Source of the DNA: an uncultured Reyranella sp.
Lineage (GTDB): Bacteria > Pseudomonadota > Alphaproteobacteria > Reyranellales > Reyranellaceae
NCBI RefSeq assembly: GCF_945957355.1
Contig: NZ_CAMFKM010000004.1
Location: 1 to 64,000, forward strand
DNA length: 64,000 nucleotides
Reading direction: 5' to 3'
The notes under the pieces are model-generated. The model worked only from the letters and a program-made list of their open reading frames with translations. It did no database searches and was not told the DNA's origin. Below are positions 53,367-62,626 of the stretch, one piece after another (position 1 is the first letter of the stretch; every line of letters begins with the position of its first letter). A program made the translations under genes and the position numbers.

Positions 53367-54648
53367 GAGCGGCCGCAAGCGCATCTATGCGATCGTATTC
53401 GGCCTGATCCTGACGGGGGTCACGCTCGCGGGCCTCGAACTGCTGGCGTCGCTGGAGGCGCCGGCCTGGCCCGCTCGGGCCTTGCGTTCGACGCCGCCGG
53501 TCAACGTGCAATCGACCGACTTTACCGGGCTGGCCGACAAGCCCTGGATCTTCGAGCCGTACAACTCCTGGGGGATGCGCGACAAGGAACGCAGCGTCGG
53601 CAAACCGGCGGGTGGCGGCTTCCGCAGCGTCTTCATCGGCGACAGCTACCTCGAGTTCCAGCTCACGCGTCTCACGCTGCCGGGCGAGGTCGAGCGGCGC
53701 TTCGTCGAGGCCGGGCAACCGAAGGCCGAGATGATCAACCTCGGCATCTCCGCGACCGGCCCGCGCAGCTACTACTACCGCCTGCGCGACGTGGCCTTCG
53801 CCCTGTCGCCCGACGCGCTCGCTGTGTTCTTCTTCTCGGGCAACGATTTTCTCTTCGACGGGCAGGGTTATGGGCAGGGGATCCTGCCCCGTCTGGTCGA
53901 CGAAGCGCCGGGCGGCTCGATCCTCGGCAATGTCATGCCGAACGCCAACTGGGTCCTGGTCAACCGTCTGCGCCTGTCGGAGATGCTGACGACCAACAAG
54001 CCGGTGCCGCAGGAGTTCGACACGCTGGCCACGATCGCCCGTCTGCCGCCGGCCGAGCGCACGCCGGCCCTCGCGAGGCACATAAAGCGCTACTACTACC
54101 CCGACCTGAGCGAACGGCAGATCGCGGCCATCTTCGGCCGCGACGGCGACGCCTTCTGGCAGGCCTACGCCTCAGGCAAGGCCGACGACGAGTCGCTGCA
54201 GGGCTGGCTCCTCAACCTCATGACCAAGGCCGAAATCGAGAAGTCTCCCTACTTCGAAGCCACGACGCGCGAGCAGGCGGCACGGCTGGTGAAGGACGGC
54301 GACATCAAGGCGACCTTGTCCTGGCTGGTGGCGATGGATCGTGCGGCCCGCGAGCGCGGCGTGCCGCTCGTCCTGTTCATCGTGCCGCCGGGCAGCGTCG
54401 ATCCCGACTATGTCGAGTATTGGAAGCGCTGGCCGCGCTTCTACGCCTTCAACGTGATTGCCGACTACCGGCAGGACCGGCTCCTGGAAGCCTTGGGCAG
54501 GACCTCCATTCGCTACGTCGACCTGCGCAAGGACTTCGAGGGCGTGCGCGGCGCCTACCGCCGCAGCGACGCCCATTGGACGGACAAGGGCGTCGAGATC
54601 GCCGCCAGTCGCGTCTTCCAGGAACTGCGCCGGCTGGAACGGCGCTAG
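53359..54648 (+). CDS. Membrane-anchored SGNH/AlgX-like protein
   Basis: The 429-residue protein has one N-terminal helix (IVFGLILTGVTLAGLELLA), then an SGNH-type domain. SVFIGDSYLEFQ is block I with the nucleophilic Ser, and YRRSDAHWTDKGVEIAA near the end has the Asp-x-His pair. The pattern fits AlgX/AlgJ/DltD-like O-acyltransferase or esterase proteins acting on periplasmic glycans. It overlaps the previous gene by 8 nt. A second SGNH protein is nearby on the other strand. Confidence 0.75.
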   Translation: MTESGRKRIYAIVFGLILTGVTLAGLELLASLEAPAWPARALRSTPPVNVQSTDFTGLADKPWIFEPYNSWGMRDKERSVGKPAGGGFRSVFIGDSYLEFQLTRLTLPGEVERRFVEAGQPKAEMINLGISATGPRSYYYRLRDVAFALSPDALAVFFFSGNDFLFDGQGYGQGILPRLVDEAPGGSILGNVMPNANWVLVNRLRLSEMLTTNKPVPQEFDTLATIARLPPAERTPALARHIKRYYYPDLSERQIAAIFGRDGDAFWQAYASGKADDESLQGWLLNLMTKAEIEKSPYFEATTREQAARLVKDGDIKATLSWLVAMDRAARERGVPLVLFIVPPGSVDPDYVEYWKRWPRFYAFNVIADYRQDRLLEALGRTSIRYVDLRKDFEGVRGAYRRSDAHWTDKGVEIAASRVFQELRRLERR

Positions 54649-54681
54649 GGTCTTTCTGAACGAAGCAGAGTCATCTTCCTC

Positions 54682-54809
54682 CCCATTCAAATGTGGAGGT
54701 GGCGGCTCGCGGCTTGTAACCAAGCCGCCAGCCGACGGAGGGGTCATGGCATTGCGGCGCTTATGACCCCATCGCCCCGTGTGACGGGGCACTTCCCCAT
54801 TTGAATGGG
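54682..54809. repeat. Multi-hairpin intergenic element closed by a perfect 12-bp stem
   Basis: CCCATTCAAATG (54,682-54,693) pairs perfectly with CATTTGAATGGG (54,798-54,809). Inside are three perfect hairpins: GCGGCTTG-TAAC-CAAGCCGC (54,709-54,728), GGGGTCAT...ATGACCCC (54,740-54,770) and GCCCCGT-GTG-ACGGGGC (54,774-54,790). It fills most of the 204-bp gap between convergent genes. It could be a mobile palindromic repeat, a bidirectional terminator or a structured RNA. Confidence 0.7.
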
Positions 54810-54852
54810 TAAGCAATTGAGGTGCGATGGCTCAATGTATGTCGGAAAGGCT

Positions 54853-55605
54853 CTAGGCGGCGCCCAGCAACCGCGCCGTCCAACTGCCCGGCAGGACCGA
54901 CCCCAGCCAGACACCGGCCTTGGTGCCGATCGGGAAGGCGATGCGTGGCTTGTTGGCGGCGAGGCCGTCGCGGATGATCTTCGATGCCCGCGCCGCACTC
55001 ATCATGAATGGCATCGGAAAGGGAGCCTCGGTGGTGATGCGGCTGACGACGAAGCCGGGACAGATGACGCTGACGCCGATGCCGTCCTTCTTGAGTACGT
55101 AACGGATGCTCTCGCCCCAGACGCGCACCGCCGCCTTGCTGGCATTGTAGGAGGCCGAGTAGGGCAGGCCGATGAAGCCCGCGAGGGACGAGACGATGCC
55201 GATCTGGCCGCGCTTGCGGGCCATCATCGGATGGAGCAGCGGCTCGACGGTGTTCAGCACGCCGTTGATATTGATGTCGAGCGTCTTGCGGATGATCGAG
55301 AAATCGTCGAGCGAGGAATTATCCTTGTCGATCGAGACGCCCGCATTGGCGAGTACGAGATCGACGGGATGCGCCTCGTCGAACGCGGTCAGCCAGGGCT
55401 GGAAGCGCTCGCGATCGGTGACGTCGATCGCATCCGCGACCACGGTGGCGCCCTTCGCGCGACAGGCGGCGGCCACCGTCTCGAGCCGCCCGACATCGCG
55501 CCCGGTCAGCGCCAGGGCCACGCCTGGAGCGGCGTAGTCGAGGGCCACCGCCTCGCCGATACCGCTCGATGCGCCGGTGAGTACGATGCTGGAGAAGGTC
55601 TTCAT
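54853..55605 (-). CDS. Short-chain dehydrogenase/reductase
   Basis: The 250-residue classical SDR has TGASSGIGEAVALDY (cofactor), LVLANAGVSIDKDNS (NAG), IGIVSSLAGF with the catalytic Ser and YSASYNASKAAVRVW with Tyr-x3-Lys. Its C-terminal end is slightly hydrophobic, as in membrane-associated SDRs of lipid metabolism. It lies 12 nt downstream of the second SGNH gene. Confidence 0.9.
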   Translation of the reverse strand: MKTFSSIVLTGASSGIGEAVALDYAAPGVALALTGRDVGRLETVAAACRAKGATVVADAIDVTDRERFQPWLTAFDEAHPVDLVLANAGVSIDKDNSSLDDFSIIRKTLDININGVLNTVEPLLHPMMARKRGQIGIVSSLAGFIGLPYSASYNASKAAVRVWGESIRYVLKKDGIGVSVICPGFVVSRITTEAPFPMPFMMSAARASKIIRDGLAANKPRIAFPIGTKAGVWLGSVLPGSWTARLLGAA

Positions 55606-55617
55606 GCTCGAGCGCCC

Positions 55618-56877
55618 TCAATGTTGGGGTTTCGTGTGCCAGCCCCAGGCGCTGGCCATTTCATGCGCCATCCGGTTCGCCATCAGCGAGTAGCCGCGGC
55701 TGTCCATCAACTCCCGCTTGGGATGGATGTCGTCGCTGTAGATCGTTTCCTTCTCGTCCTTGAAGAGGTCGAGCAGGCTCCGGACCTCGATGTTGCGTTC
55801 CCGGAGGGTGAGAAGGCGCTGGACGATGTCGACATAACGCGGCCCGTAGCTGGTATCGGGCGTACCGCGGGCCTCCTCCGGAGTCAGGACCTTGTCGACG
55901 GCGGGGACGGGCTGCAGGAAGAACATCGACTTGATGCCGAAATCGCGAGCCGTGACGTCCATGATGCGGATGTACTTGGCATACTGCGCGATCTGCCAGT
56001 CCATGTAGACGGCGGGGGAGTCCGTGATGTCGGCAGGAAGGCTCGTCATGGCGGCGTAGGTCCTGGCACCGAAGCCATCGTTGTGGTCGGCTGGCTTCTG
56101 CTCCAGGGCCGAAGCGAGGAGATAGGCGGCATGCGAATGGCCGGTGAGGCCGGTTCCCAGCCAACCCGAGATCCGTCCCATGAACCAGCTCATGGCGAGG
56201 CTGGCGAAGCCGTCCTTCGCGACGATCGGGTTCACACCGAGATAGTTGACGGCCGGCATCTCGAATCGCCTGTTGAGGCCCGGCTTCATCAGGTACTGCT
56301 CGTTGTAGCCGTCGAGCGTGACCACCGCGTCGATGAAGTCGCCATAGATGGCCATCAGGATCAGCTGCTGCGGCTGTTTCCACGCGCCGACCCCGCCATT
56401 CAAGACCTGGAACGGCTTGCCGGTCGGGCTGATGTAGGACCGGTTGAGCTCCTCTTCGAGGAAGCTGCGCCGGCCGGGCTGGGCGAGCTGACCCAACTGC
56501 GAGGCGACGGAGCCACCAGCCAGGAGGATCACGTAACGCTCCGGATTGCGGACGACCGGGTATTCGTCGCCCAGTACCCCGATGTCGTTGGCGCTGGGGA
56601 CGCCGCAGGGATCGTCTCGATGATGGACGAAAGCCAGATAGGGGTGCGGGAACATCGTGTCGATGTACCGGCAATTGCTGCCCCCGCTGCCGGTGATGTC
56701 CTGGATGTAGGTGTTGCGGGACGTGGCGAAGAGTTCCTTGGCCGGGATGTAGCGGCCATCGCGGATCGTCAACCACGCCGTCGAGAGGATCTCGAGCCCC
56801 GCCAGTGCCCCGACAAGGCCGATACACAGCGCGACAACCTTGAGGCCCGTTTGCCGTGGGGTAACCTTCTTCACCAT
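55618..56877 (-). CDS. Membrane-anchored SGNH-hydrolase-like protein
   Basis: A 419-residue protein from MVKKVTPRQ (an upstream start adds six residues). One N-terminal helix (VVALCIGLVGALAGLEIL) precedes an SGNH-like domain: LLAGGSVASQLGQ (block I Ser), LNGGVGAWKQPQQ (Gly block), TLDGYNEQY (Asn block) and YSDDIHPKRELMDSRG (Asp-x-x-His-like). It is probably periplasmic and anchored to the inner membrane, acting on an ester or O-acyl group. It is possibly related in role to the SGNH protein at 53-54 kb. Confidence 0.75.
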   Translation of the reverse strand: MVKKVTPRQTGLKVVALCIGLVGALAGLEILSTAWLTIRDGRYIPAKELFATSRNTYIQDITGSGGSNCRYIDTMFPHPYLAFVHHRDDPCGVPSANDIGVLGDEYPVVRNPERYVILLAGGSVASQLGQLAQPGRRSFLEEELNRSYISPTGKPFQVLNGGVGAWKQPQQLILMAIYGDFIDAVVTLDGYNEQYLMKPGLNRRFEMPAVNYLGVNPIVAKDGFASLAMSWFMGRISGWLGTGLTGHSHAAYLLASALEQKPADHNDGFGARTYAAMTSLPADITDSPAVYMDWQIAQYAKYIRIMDVTARDFGIKSMFFLQPVPAVDKVLTPEEARGTPDTSYGPRYVDIVQRLLTLRERNIEVRSLLDLFKDEKETIYSDDIHPKRELMDSRGYSLMANRMAHEMASAWGWHTKPQH

Positions 56878-56964
56878 GACGAACGATCGCCTCAATAGCC
56901 GATTGAATCGAAAAGCCGATCCACTTAAGGGTTAACAGTGCCCACGAAAAGGGCAGGGGGCAAT

Positions 56965-57861
56965 TTGATCGCAAGTATGACGGGATACGCCCGGGCGCAA
57001 GGATCGGATGATCGGCGGCGCTGGGTCTGGGAAGCGCGCAGCGTCAACGGGCGAAATCTCGAGATCAGGTGTCGCGTCCCGCCCGGTTTCGACCGCCTGG
57101 AGAATCCGTCCAGGGTCGCCGTCGGCGGCAAGATGAAGCGCGGCAATGTCTCGCTTACCTTGACCATCACGAGCGAACGCCACGCCAAGCCGCTCGCCAT
57201 AAATCGCGCGTTGCTGGCGGAGCTGGCGACGCTGGTCGATGAAGTGCGCCGGACGACCGGGGCGGCCGCTCCGTCCGCAGACGGGCTGTTGCGGGTACGC
57301 GGGGTGATCGAGGAAGAGGATGCCGGCGAGGAGACCGAGGAGTCGCTCGCCGTTCTGGACAGGGAGGTGCAGGCGACCCTCGACGAGGCGCTGAAGGCGC
57401 TCGTCGCGTCGCGTGCCGCCGAGGGCAAGGCGCTGGCCAGGGTGATCGAAGGCCACGTGGCGGAGATCGAGGGCCTGTGCGGCCGGGCGACGGAACGTGC
57501 GCTGGCACAAATCGGTATCGTCCGGGCGCGCTTCGAGGCGCAGCTAGCCGAACTGCTCGGCCGCGTGCCCGCGCTTTCGGAGGAACGGTTCGCCCAGGAA
57601 GTGGCGCTGCTGGTCGGCAAGGCCGACGTGCGCGAGGAACTCGACCGGCTGACCGCCCATATCGCGCAGGCGCGGACCCTGCTCGCCGACGCGCGTGCCG
57701 ACAACCCGGTGGGCCGGAAGTTCGATTTCCTCTGCCAGGAGTTCAATCGCGAGGCCAACACGCTCTGCTCCAAGTCCGCGGACATCGAGCTGACGCGCAT
57801 CGGCATCGATCTCAAGGGCGCCGTCGAGCGCATGCGGGAGCAGGTCCAGAATGTCGAATGA
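56965..57861 (+). CDS. yicC: YicC family endoribonuclease-like protein
   Basis: The 298-residue protein has the YicC layout: N-terminal SMTGYARAQ and RSVNGRNLEIRCRVP, and C-terminal GRKFDFLCQEFNREANTLCSK. YicC proteins have been described as stress-related endoribonucleases. The TTG at 56,965 was chosen because the family begins with a residue-SMTG pattern (here MIASMTGYA) and AGGGGG lies 5 nt upstream; GTG 56,938 and ATG 56,977 are alternatives. It overlaps gmk by 11 nt, the usual yicC-gmk pair. Confidence 0.93.
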   Translation: MIASMTGYARAQGSDDRRRWVWEARSVNGRNLEIRCRVPPGFDRLENPSRVAVGGKMKRGNVSLTLTITSERHAKPLAINRALLAELATLVDEVRRTTGAAAPSADGLLRVRGVIEEEDAGEETEESLAVLDREVQATLDEALKALVASRAAEGKALARVIEGHVAEIEGLCGRATERALAQIGIVRARFEAQLAELLGRVPALSEERFAQEVALLVGKADVREELDRLTAHIAQARTLLADARADNPVGRKFDFLCQEFNREANTLCSKSADIELTRIGIDLKGAVERMREQVQNVE

Positions 57862-58501
57862 GGTGGATGCCGGCCAGATCCAGCGGCGCGGCCTGATGCT
57901 CGTCCTGTCGTCGCCCTCGGGCGCCGGCAAGACGACCCTGTCGCGGCAGCTCCTCGACAACGACAAGCAGATCCAGCTCAGCGTCTCGGCGACCACGCGC
58001 GCGCGCCGGTCGGGCGAAAAGGACGGCGTCGACTACCACTTCGTCGATACGGCCACCTTCAGCGGCATGATCGAACGCGGCGAGTTCCTCGAGCATGCGC
58101 GGGTGTTCGACCATTTCTACGGCACGCCGAGCGCGCCCGTGGAAGCCGCCTTGATGGCGGGCCGCGACGTTCTGTTCGATATCGACTGGCAGGGCACGCA
58201 GCAGCTGAAAGAGAAGGCCGGCGGCGATCTGGTGACGGTCTTCATTCTGCCGCCGTCGACGCGCGACCTCGAGCGGCGGTTGATCACCCGCGCCCAGGAT
58301 TCGATGGAGATCGTGCAGAAGCGGATGGCCAAGGCCGCCGACGAGATGAGCCATTGGGCCGAGTACGACTACCAGATCATCAACCGCGACATCGCGACGA
58401 GCCTGATGGAACTCAAGTCGATCCTGACGGCCGAGCGGTTGAAGCGCGAGCGGCAGGTCGGCCTGTCGAACTTCGTCAAGGCGTTGCGCGAGGGGCGGTG
58501 A
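57851..58501 (+). CDS. gmk: Guanylate kinase
   Basis: The 216-residue enzyme phosphorylates GMP to GDP. It has the P-loop LSSPSGAGKTTLSRQLL, SVSATTRARRSGEKDGVDYH for GMP binding, and DIDWQGTQQLK. It is translationally coupled to yicC. Its last 26 bases overlap the convergent plsC gene. Confidence 0.96.
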   Translation: MSNEVDAGQIQRRGLMLVLSSPSGAGKTTLSRQLLDNDKQIQLSVSATTRARRSGEKDGVDYHFVDTATFSGMIERGEFLEHARVFDHFYGTPSAPVEAALMAGRDVLFDIDWQGTQQLKEKAGGDLVTVFILPPSTRDLERRLITRAQDSMEIVQKRMAKAADEMSHWAEYDYQIINRDIATSLMELKSILTAERLKRERQVGLSNFVKALREGR

Positions 58502-59279
58502 CCGGCGCGCCGATGCCGGTCTGTCCCTGCGAGCGCAGGACGAGCTGGCTGGGCTGGTAGGGGCGGCCGGCGAATTCGGCGATCAGCCGGTCGCTGGCGC
58601 TCTCGATCGCGTCCTCGAGGCGGCGCATGAAGCTGTCCTTGTCGAGGCCTGGCTCGATCGCGGGCAGGAACTCCACAGCGGCCCGGCCGGCCTTCTTGCG
58701 CCAGTCGCGGCGGTTCCACAGGAGCCCCACCGAGGTGGCGACCGGCGTCACGGGCAGGCCGAGGTCGCGATAGAGATAATAGATGCCCGAGCGGTAGCGC
58801 TCGCGTTCACCCGGCTCCATCAGGTTGCCCTCGGGATAGATGGCGATGTGCCGGCGAGTGTCGTAGGCGCGCCGGGCGAACTGGGCGAGGTTCTCGCGCT
58901 CGCGGCCGCCGCCGCACGTATCCACGCGGATCATCTGGAGGCGGTACAGGATCGCGCCGATCAGCGGGTAGCGGAAGAGTTCCTGCATGGCGACGAACGC
59001 AATGCCGCGGATCTTCGCCGCGAGCAGGATGCCGTCGCTCTCGCTGTGGTGCTTGTTCGCCAGCAGCGCGGGGCCGTCGGAGGGAAGATGCTCCAGGCCA
59101 CGGAACTCGATTTTCATGCCGCCGATCCAGCGCATGCCCGCCACGACCGCCCGCGCCCAGTGGAAGAGGAGGCCGCGCAGCAGGACCGGCGTGGGGATGG
59201 GGACCAGGACGATGCCGACAACCGCCACCAGCAGGGTGCCGACGTAGAAATAGATGTTGAAGGCCAGAGACCGGATCAT
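58476..59279 (-). CDS. plsC: 1-acyl-sn-glycerol-3-phosphate acyltransferase (PlsC)
   Basis: The 267-residue membrane protein acylates lysophosphatidate. An N-terminal helix (YVGTLLVAVVGIVLVPIP) is followed by the HHSESD motif (H-x4-D) and YPEGNLMEPGER (block III-like). It overlaps gmk by 26 nt and starts 21 nt past the rsmA stop. A perfect AGTGAG-TG-CTCACT dyad sits just upstream. Confidence 0.9.
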   Translation of the reverse strand: MIRSLAFNIYFYVGTLLVAVVGIVLVPIPTPVLLRGLLFHWARAVVAGMRWIGGMKIEFRGLEHLPSDGPALLANKHHSESDGILLAAKIRGIAFVAMQELFRYPLIGAILYRLQMIRVDTCGGGRERENLAQFARRAYDTRRHIAIYPEGNLMEPGERERYRSGIYYLYRDLGLPVTPVATSVGLLWNRRDWRKKAGRAAVEFLPAIEPGLDKDSFMRRLEDAIESASDRLIAEFAGRPYQPSQLVLRSQGQTGIGAPVTAPRATP

Positions 59280-59291
59280 AGGTCCGATATT

Positions 59292-59305
59292 AGTGAGTGC
59301 TCACT
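59292..59305. promoter_or_regulatory. TetR-operator-like dyad upstream of plsC
   Basis: AGTGAG-TG-CTCACT is a perfect inverted repeat 12 nt before the plsC start and overlapping the rsmA stop codon. It resembles TetR-family operators of the TGAGTGAGCACTCA type used for fatty-acid/phospholipid genes. No TetR gene lies nearby. Confidence 0.5.
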
Positions 59306-60134
59306 CATTGTCAAGCGCGCCTGCCAGCCGCACGAAATCGGCGACCGAGAGCTCCTCCGCCCGCGCCGTCGGCTGCAGTCCCAATCGCTCCAGGATGCCC
59401 ACAGGGTCCGCGAAAACGCCCGCCAGGGAGCCCCGCAGCATCTTGCGGCGCTGACCGAAGGCGGCGGCGGTGACCCGCTCCAGCGGGCCCAGGTCGGCCA
59501 GGCGAGCCGCTGGGCGCCGGGGCGTCAGCCGCGCGACGGCCGATGTCACTTTCGGTGGCGGCACGAAGGCCGTCGGGGCGACGTCGAACAGCCGCCGAAC
59601 CTCGCAGACATGCTGGGCGAGCACGGAGAGGCGGCCATAGTCCTTCGTCCGCGGTACGGCCACCAGGCGATCGACGACTTCCTTCTGGAACATCAGCACC
59701 ATGTCGGCGATGTCGTTTGCGGCATGAAGCCAGCGCACCAGGAGTGCGGTCGATATGTTGTACGGCAGATTGGCGACGATCCGGCGGGGGGCCGCCCCGA
59801 GTTCCCGGGGCTCGACCTTCAGGGCATCGGCTTCCACCAGATCGAGCCGCCCGCCCGCTGCAGCCTGCAACTCGAGCAGGGGGCCGAAAGCCCGGGCATC
59901 GACCTCGATCGCAACGACGTGGCCGGCGCCTTCGAGCAGCAGTGCGCGGGTGAGGCCGCCAGGCCCCGGACCGATCTCGATCACGGTGCCTTCGCCGAGC
60001 GGCGCCGCGGCGCGGGCGATGCGGCGCGTCAGGTTGAGGTCGAGCAGGAAGTGCTGGCCGAAGCGCTTCTTCGCGTCGAGGCCGTGCGCCGCGATGGTCT
60101 CGCGCAGCGGCGGCAATGCCAGGACGCCGTCCAT
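59301..60134 (-). CDS. rsmA: 16S rRNA adenine-N6,N6 dimethyltransferase (KsgA)
   Basis: The 277-residue enzyme dimethylates A1518/A1519 of 16S rRNA late in 30S assembly. Motifs: KKRFGQHFLLDLNLTRRI, VIEIGPGPGGLTRALL (SAM), and RRIVANLPYNISTALLVRWL with the catalytic NLPY. The start MDGVLALPPL at 60,134 lies 2 nt past the pdxA stop; a longer start inside pdxA was rejected. Third gene of the surA-pdxA-rsmA operon. Confidence 0.95.
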   Translation of the reverse strand: MDGVLALPPLRETIAAHGLDAKKRFGQHFLLDLNLTRRIARAAAPLGEGTVIEIGPGPGGLTRALLLEGAGHVVAIEVDARAFGPLLELQAAAGGRLDLVEADALKVEPRELGAAPRRIVANLPYNISTALLVRWLHAANDIADMVLMFQKEVVDRLVAVPRTKDYGRLSVLAQHVCEVRRLFDVAPTAFVPPPKVTSAVARLTPRRPAARLADLGPLERVTAAAFGQRRKMLRGSLAGVFADPVGILERLGLQPTARAEELSVADFVRLAGALDNE

Positions 60135-60136
60135 GC

Positions 60137-61135
60137 TCAATGGCGGCGCCGGCGCGCCATGTCGTCCGCCATGTCGATCGCCGCGAGCAGGCTCGTCGGA
60201 TCGGCGCGGCCGGTGCCGGCGATGTCGAGTGCCGTGCCGTGATCGGGCGAGGTGCGTACGAACGGCAGGCCGAGCGTGACGTTGACCCCGCCGGCGAAGT
60301 CGATGGTCTTGATCGGGATCAGCGCCTGGTCGTGATACATGCACAGCGCCACGTCGTAGGCCGGCCGCGCCGCGGCATGGAACAGCGTGTCGGCCGGCGC
60401 CGGTCCGCTTGCCTCGATGCCCTCGCGGCGCAGGCTCTCGATGGCGGGCATGATGATGCGGCGCTCCTCGTCACCCATGGCGCCCTGTTCGCCGGCATGC
60501 GGGTTGAGGGCGGCCACAGCCAGCCGGGGACGGTCGATGCCGAACAGCGTCCGCAATCCCAAGGCCGCGATCCGGCCGGCGCGCACGATCGCGTCGCCGT
60601 CGAGGGTGCGCACGGCTTCGGCCAGCGACAGGTGGATGGTCACCGGGACCACCCGGAGCTGGGGGCAGGCCAGCATCATCGCAACGTCGACCCCTCCGGC
60701 GAGTTCGGCCAGGAATTCCGTGTGCCCGGGATGGCGGAACCCGGCGTCCTGCAGCGTCTTCTTCTGGATCGGGTTGGTGACGACTCCGGCGACGATGCCG
60801 CCCTGGGCAAACCGCACGGCCCGTTCGATCGCTTCGATGGTGGCCGGGGCGTTCGCGACATCCGGTCGGCCGGGCGTCGAAGGCGCCGCCAGACGAACCG
60901 GGAGCACCGGCAAGGCTTCGGAGAAAACGGAAGCGGCTTCCCCGGGCCCGGCGATCTCGCGCAGTGGCACGTCGATCCCGAGCTGGCGCGCCAGGCCGGC
61001 AAGGCGGCCCGGATCGTCGAGGACGAAGAAAGGACGGCTGCCGGAGCGGCGCGCCTGCCAGGCCTTGAGGCTGAGTTCGCCGCCGACGCCGGCCGGCTCG
61101 CCCATGGTGACGGCGAGCGGCGCCCCTGCGGTCAT
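60137..61135 (-). CDS. pdxA: 4-hydroxythreonine-4-phosphate dehydrogenase
   Basis: The 332-residue enzyme acts in pyridoxal phosphate synthesis. It shows [51 protein letters not shown] (metal-binding His) and [12 protein letters not shown] with another metal His, plus [17 protein letters not shown]. Start MTAGAPLAV at 61,135. It is the middle gene of the surA-pdxA-rsmA operon. Confidence 0.95.
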   Translation of the reverse strand: MTAGAPLAVTMGEPAGVGGELSLKAWQARRSGSRPFFVLDDPGRLAGLARQLGIDVPLREIAGPGEAASVFSEALPVLPVRLAAPSTPGRPDVANAPATIEAIERAVRFAQGGIVAGVVTNPIQKKTLQDAGFRHPGHTEFLAELAGGVDVAMMLACPQLRVVPVTIHLSLAEAVRTLDGDAIVRAGRIAALGLRTLFGIDRPRLAVAALNPHAGEQGAMGDEERRIIMPAIESLRREGIEASGPAPADTLFHAAARPAYDVALCMYHDQALIPIKTIDFAGGVNVTLGLPFVRTSPDHGTALDIAGTGRADPTSLLAAIDMADDMARRRRH

Positions 61136-61154
61136 GGCCGGTCCGTCAGCCGCA

Positions 61155-62462
61155 TCACGACTTGATGTCGATCGTGGCCTGCCGGCGAAGATCGCGCATG
61201 TACCGCCGTCCCGCCGCGTCGAGCTTCTGGATGAGGAGCTGTTGCGAGATGGCGTCGCGGGTCGGCAGGCCGTCTCCCCCGGCCTTGCTGCACAGGGCAA
61301 CCACCTGCAGGCCTTCGGCGACGCGGAACGGGCCCGCGGTGCCGCCGATGGGGAGGCGCGGCAGCTGCTCGTACATCTGCGGATTGGCCGCGAGATCGCC
61401 GACCCTGACACCGTTGAGGTCGCCCGACGTGCTGCCCTTGACCTGGCGGGCCTGGACATGAAGATCGGTGCACTGGCGGACGCCCGACATCGCCTTCTGT
61501 GCATCGGCGGTCGCGCGGTTGATCTCTTCCGGCGACGCGTTGGGGGGCAGGGCGAGGGTCATCTGGACCAGGTTGAGCTTGACGTCGTCGGGCCGCGCCG
61601 CGGCGAACGGCCGGCGATCGACGACATAGAGGATGTGCCATCCGGATGCCGAACGGATCGGCTCGGAGAACGACCGCGGCTGCACTCTCTCGAGCGCTGC
61701 GTCGAGCGAGGGATCGAGCGCGCCCGGCAGGACCCAGCCCAGATCGCCGCCGGCCCCGGCGGAGGCACCCTGTGAGAATTGCTGCGCGACGGCGGCAAAG
61801 GGAGCGCCGCGGCGCAGCTGCTCCATGATCCGGTCGGCGCTTCGCTTGCCTTCCTCCACCGAATCGGCGCGGTCGACCGGCACGAAGATCTCGGCGACGC
61901 GGGTTTCGGTCTTGCCGACGTTCGAACGCATACGACTCAGCGCATCGTCGATCTCCGCCTCGGAGACGTCGACCTGGGCGCGGACCTTTCGCCGGATGAT
62001 CTTGGCCCAGGCGATCTGCGCCTCGATCTGCTGCGTGGCGATGTCGGGAGCGACGCCGACGCTCTGCAGGTATTGCCGGAACTGGCCGCGACCCAGACCG
62101 GCGGCGCGCTCGATCTCGGCATAGCGGTTCTGAATCTCGGCTTCCGTGGGTTTGACGCCGAGCTTCTTCGAGTCCAGCACCTGGAGGCGCTCGTCGATCA
62201 TCTGCCGCAGCATCTGGGGCGCCATGCGCTGGCGCAGGTCGGGACTGTCCTGCAGGCCCGACGTCTTGATGGCGAACAACACCCGCTGCGACAGGTCGAA
62301 GTCGGTGATGGCGTCGTCGTTGACGCGGGCGACCACGCGCAAGCCCTGGCCGGGCGCGGCGTTGGCAGCCGTTCCCTGGGCCGTCGGCCTTTGGGCGGAC
62401 GCCGCAGCGGGCAGCAGCATGATCGTGAAGACGACGAGAGCGCGGGAGACTGGCGCGAACAT
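61155..62462 (-). CDS. surA: Periplasmic chaperone/peptidyl-prolyl isomerase SurA
   Basis: The 435-residue protein has a signal peptide ([20 protein letters not shown], cleaved near ASA-Q). The SurA N-terminal domain follows ([39 protein letters not shown]), then PpiC parvulin domains with [19 protein letters not shown]. It chaperones outer-membrane proteins. Its usual upstream partner lptD is not adjacent: the upstream gene is a divergent FkbM methyltransferase. Confidence 0.93.
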   Translation of the reverse strand: MFAPVSRALVVFTIMLLPAAASAQRPTAQGTAANAAPGQGLRVVARVNDDAITDFDLSQRVLFAIKTSGLQDSPDLRQRMAPQMLRQMIDERLQVLDSKKLGVKPTEAEIQNRYAEIERAAGLGRGQFRQYLQSVGVAPDIATQQIEAQIAWAKIIRRKVRAQVDVSEAEIDDALSRMRSNVGKTETRVAEIFVPVDRADSVEEGKRSADRIMEQLRRGAPFAAVAQQFSQGASAGAGGDLGWVLPGALDPSLDAALERVQPRSFSEPIRSASGWHILYVVDRRPFAAARPDDVKLNLVQMTLALPPNASPEEINRATADAQKAMSGVRQCTDLHVQARQVKGSTSGDLNGVRVGDLAANPQMYEQLPRLPIGGTAGPFRVAEGLQVVALCSKAGGDGLPTRDAISQQLLIQKLDAAGRRYMRDLRRQATIDIKS

Positions 62463-62626
62463 TTCACCGACGGCGTTTGAGAGGGACGATCATTATATTT
62501 CCGCAGCAGGGTAGCTGCAATGCACGCCACTAAAGACAGAAAGTGGCAACACACAGGCACGCTTGACGCTTGGCGGTGGGTACGTTAGCCGAACGGTCGC
62601 ATGTTGGGGGGCAAAATAGTTCAGGC

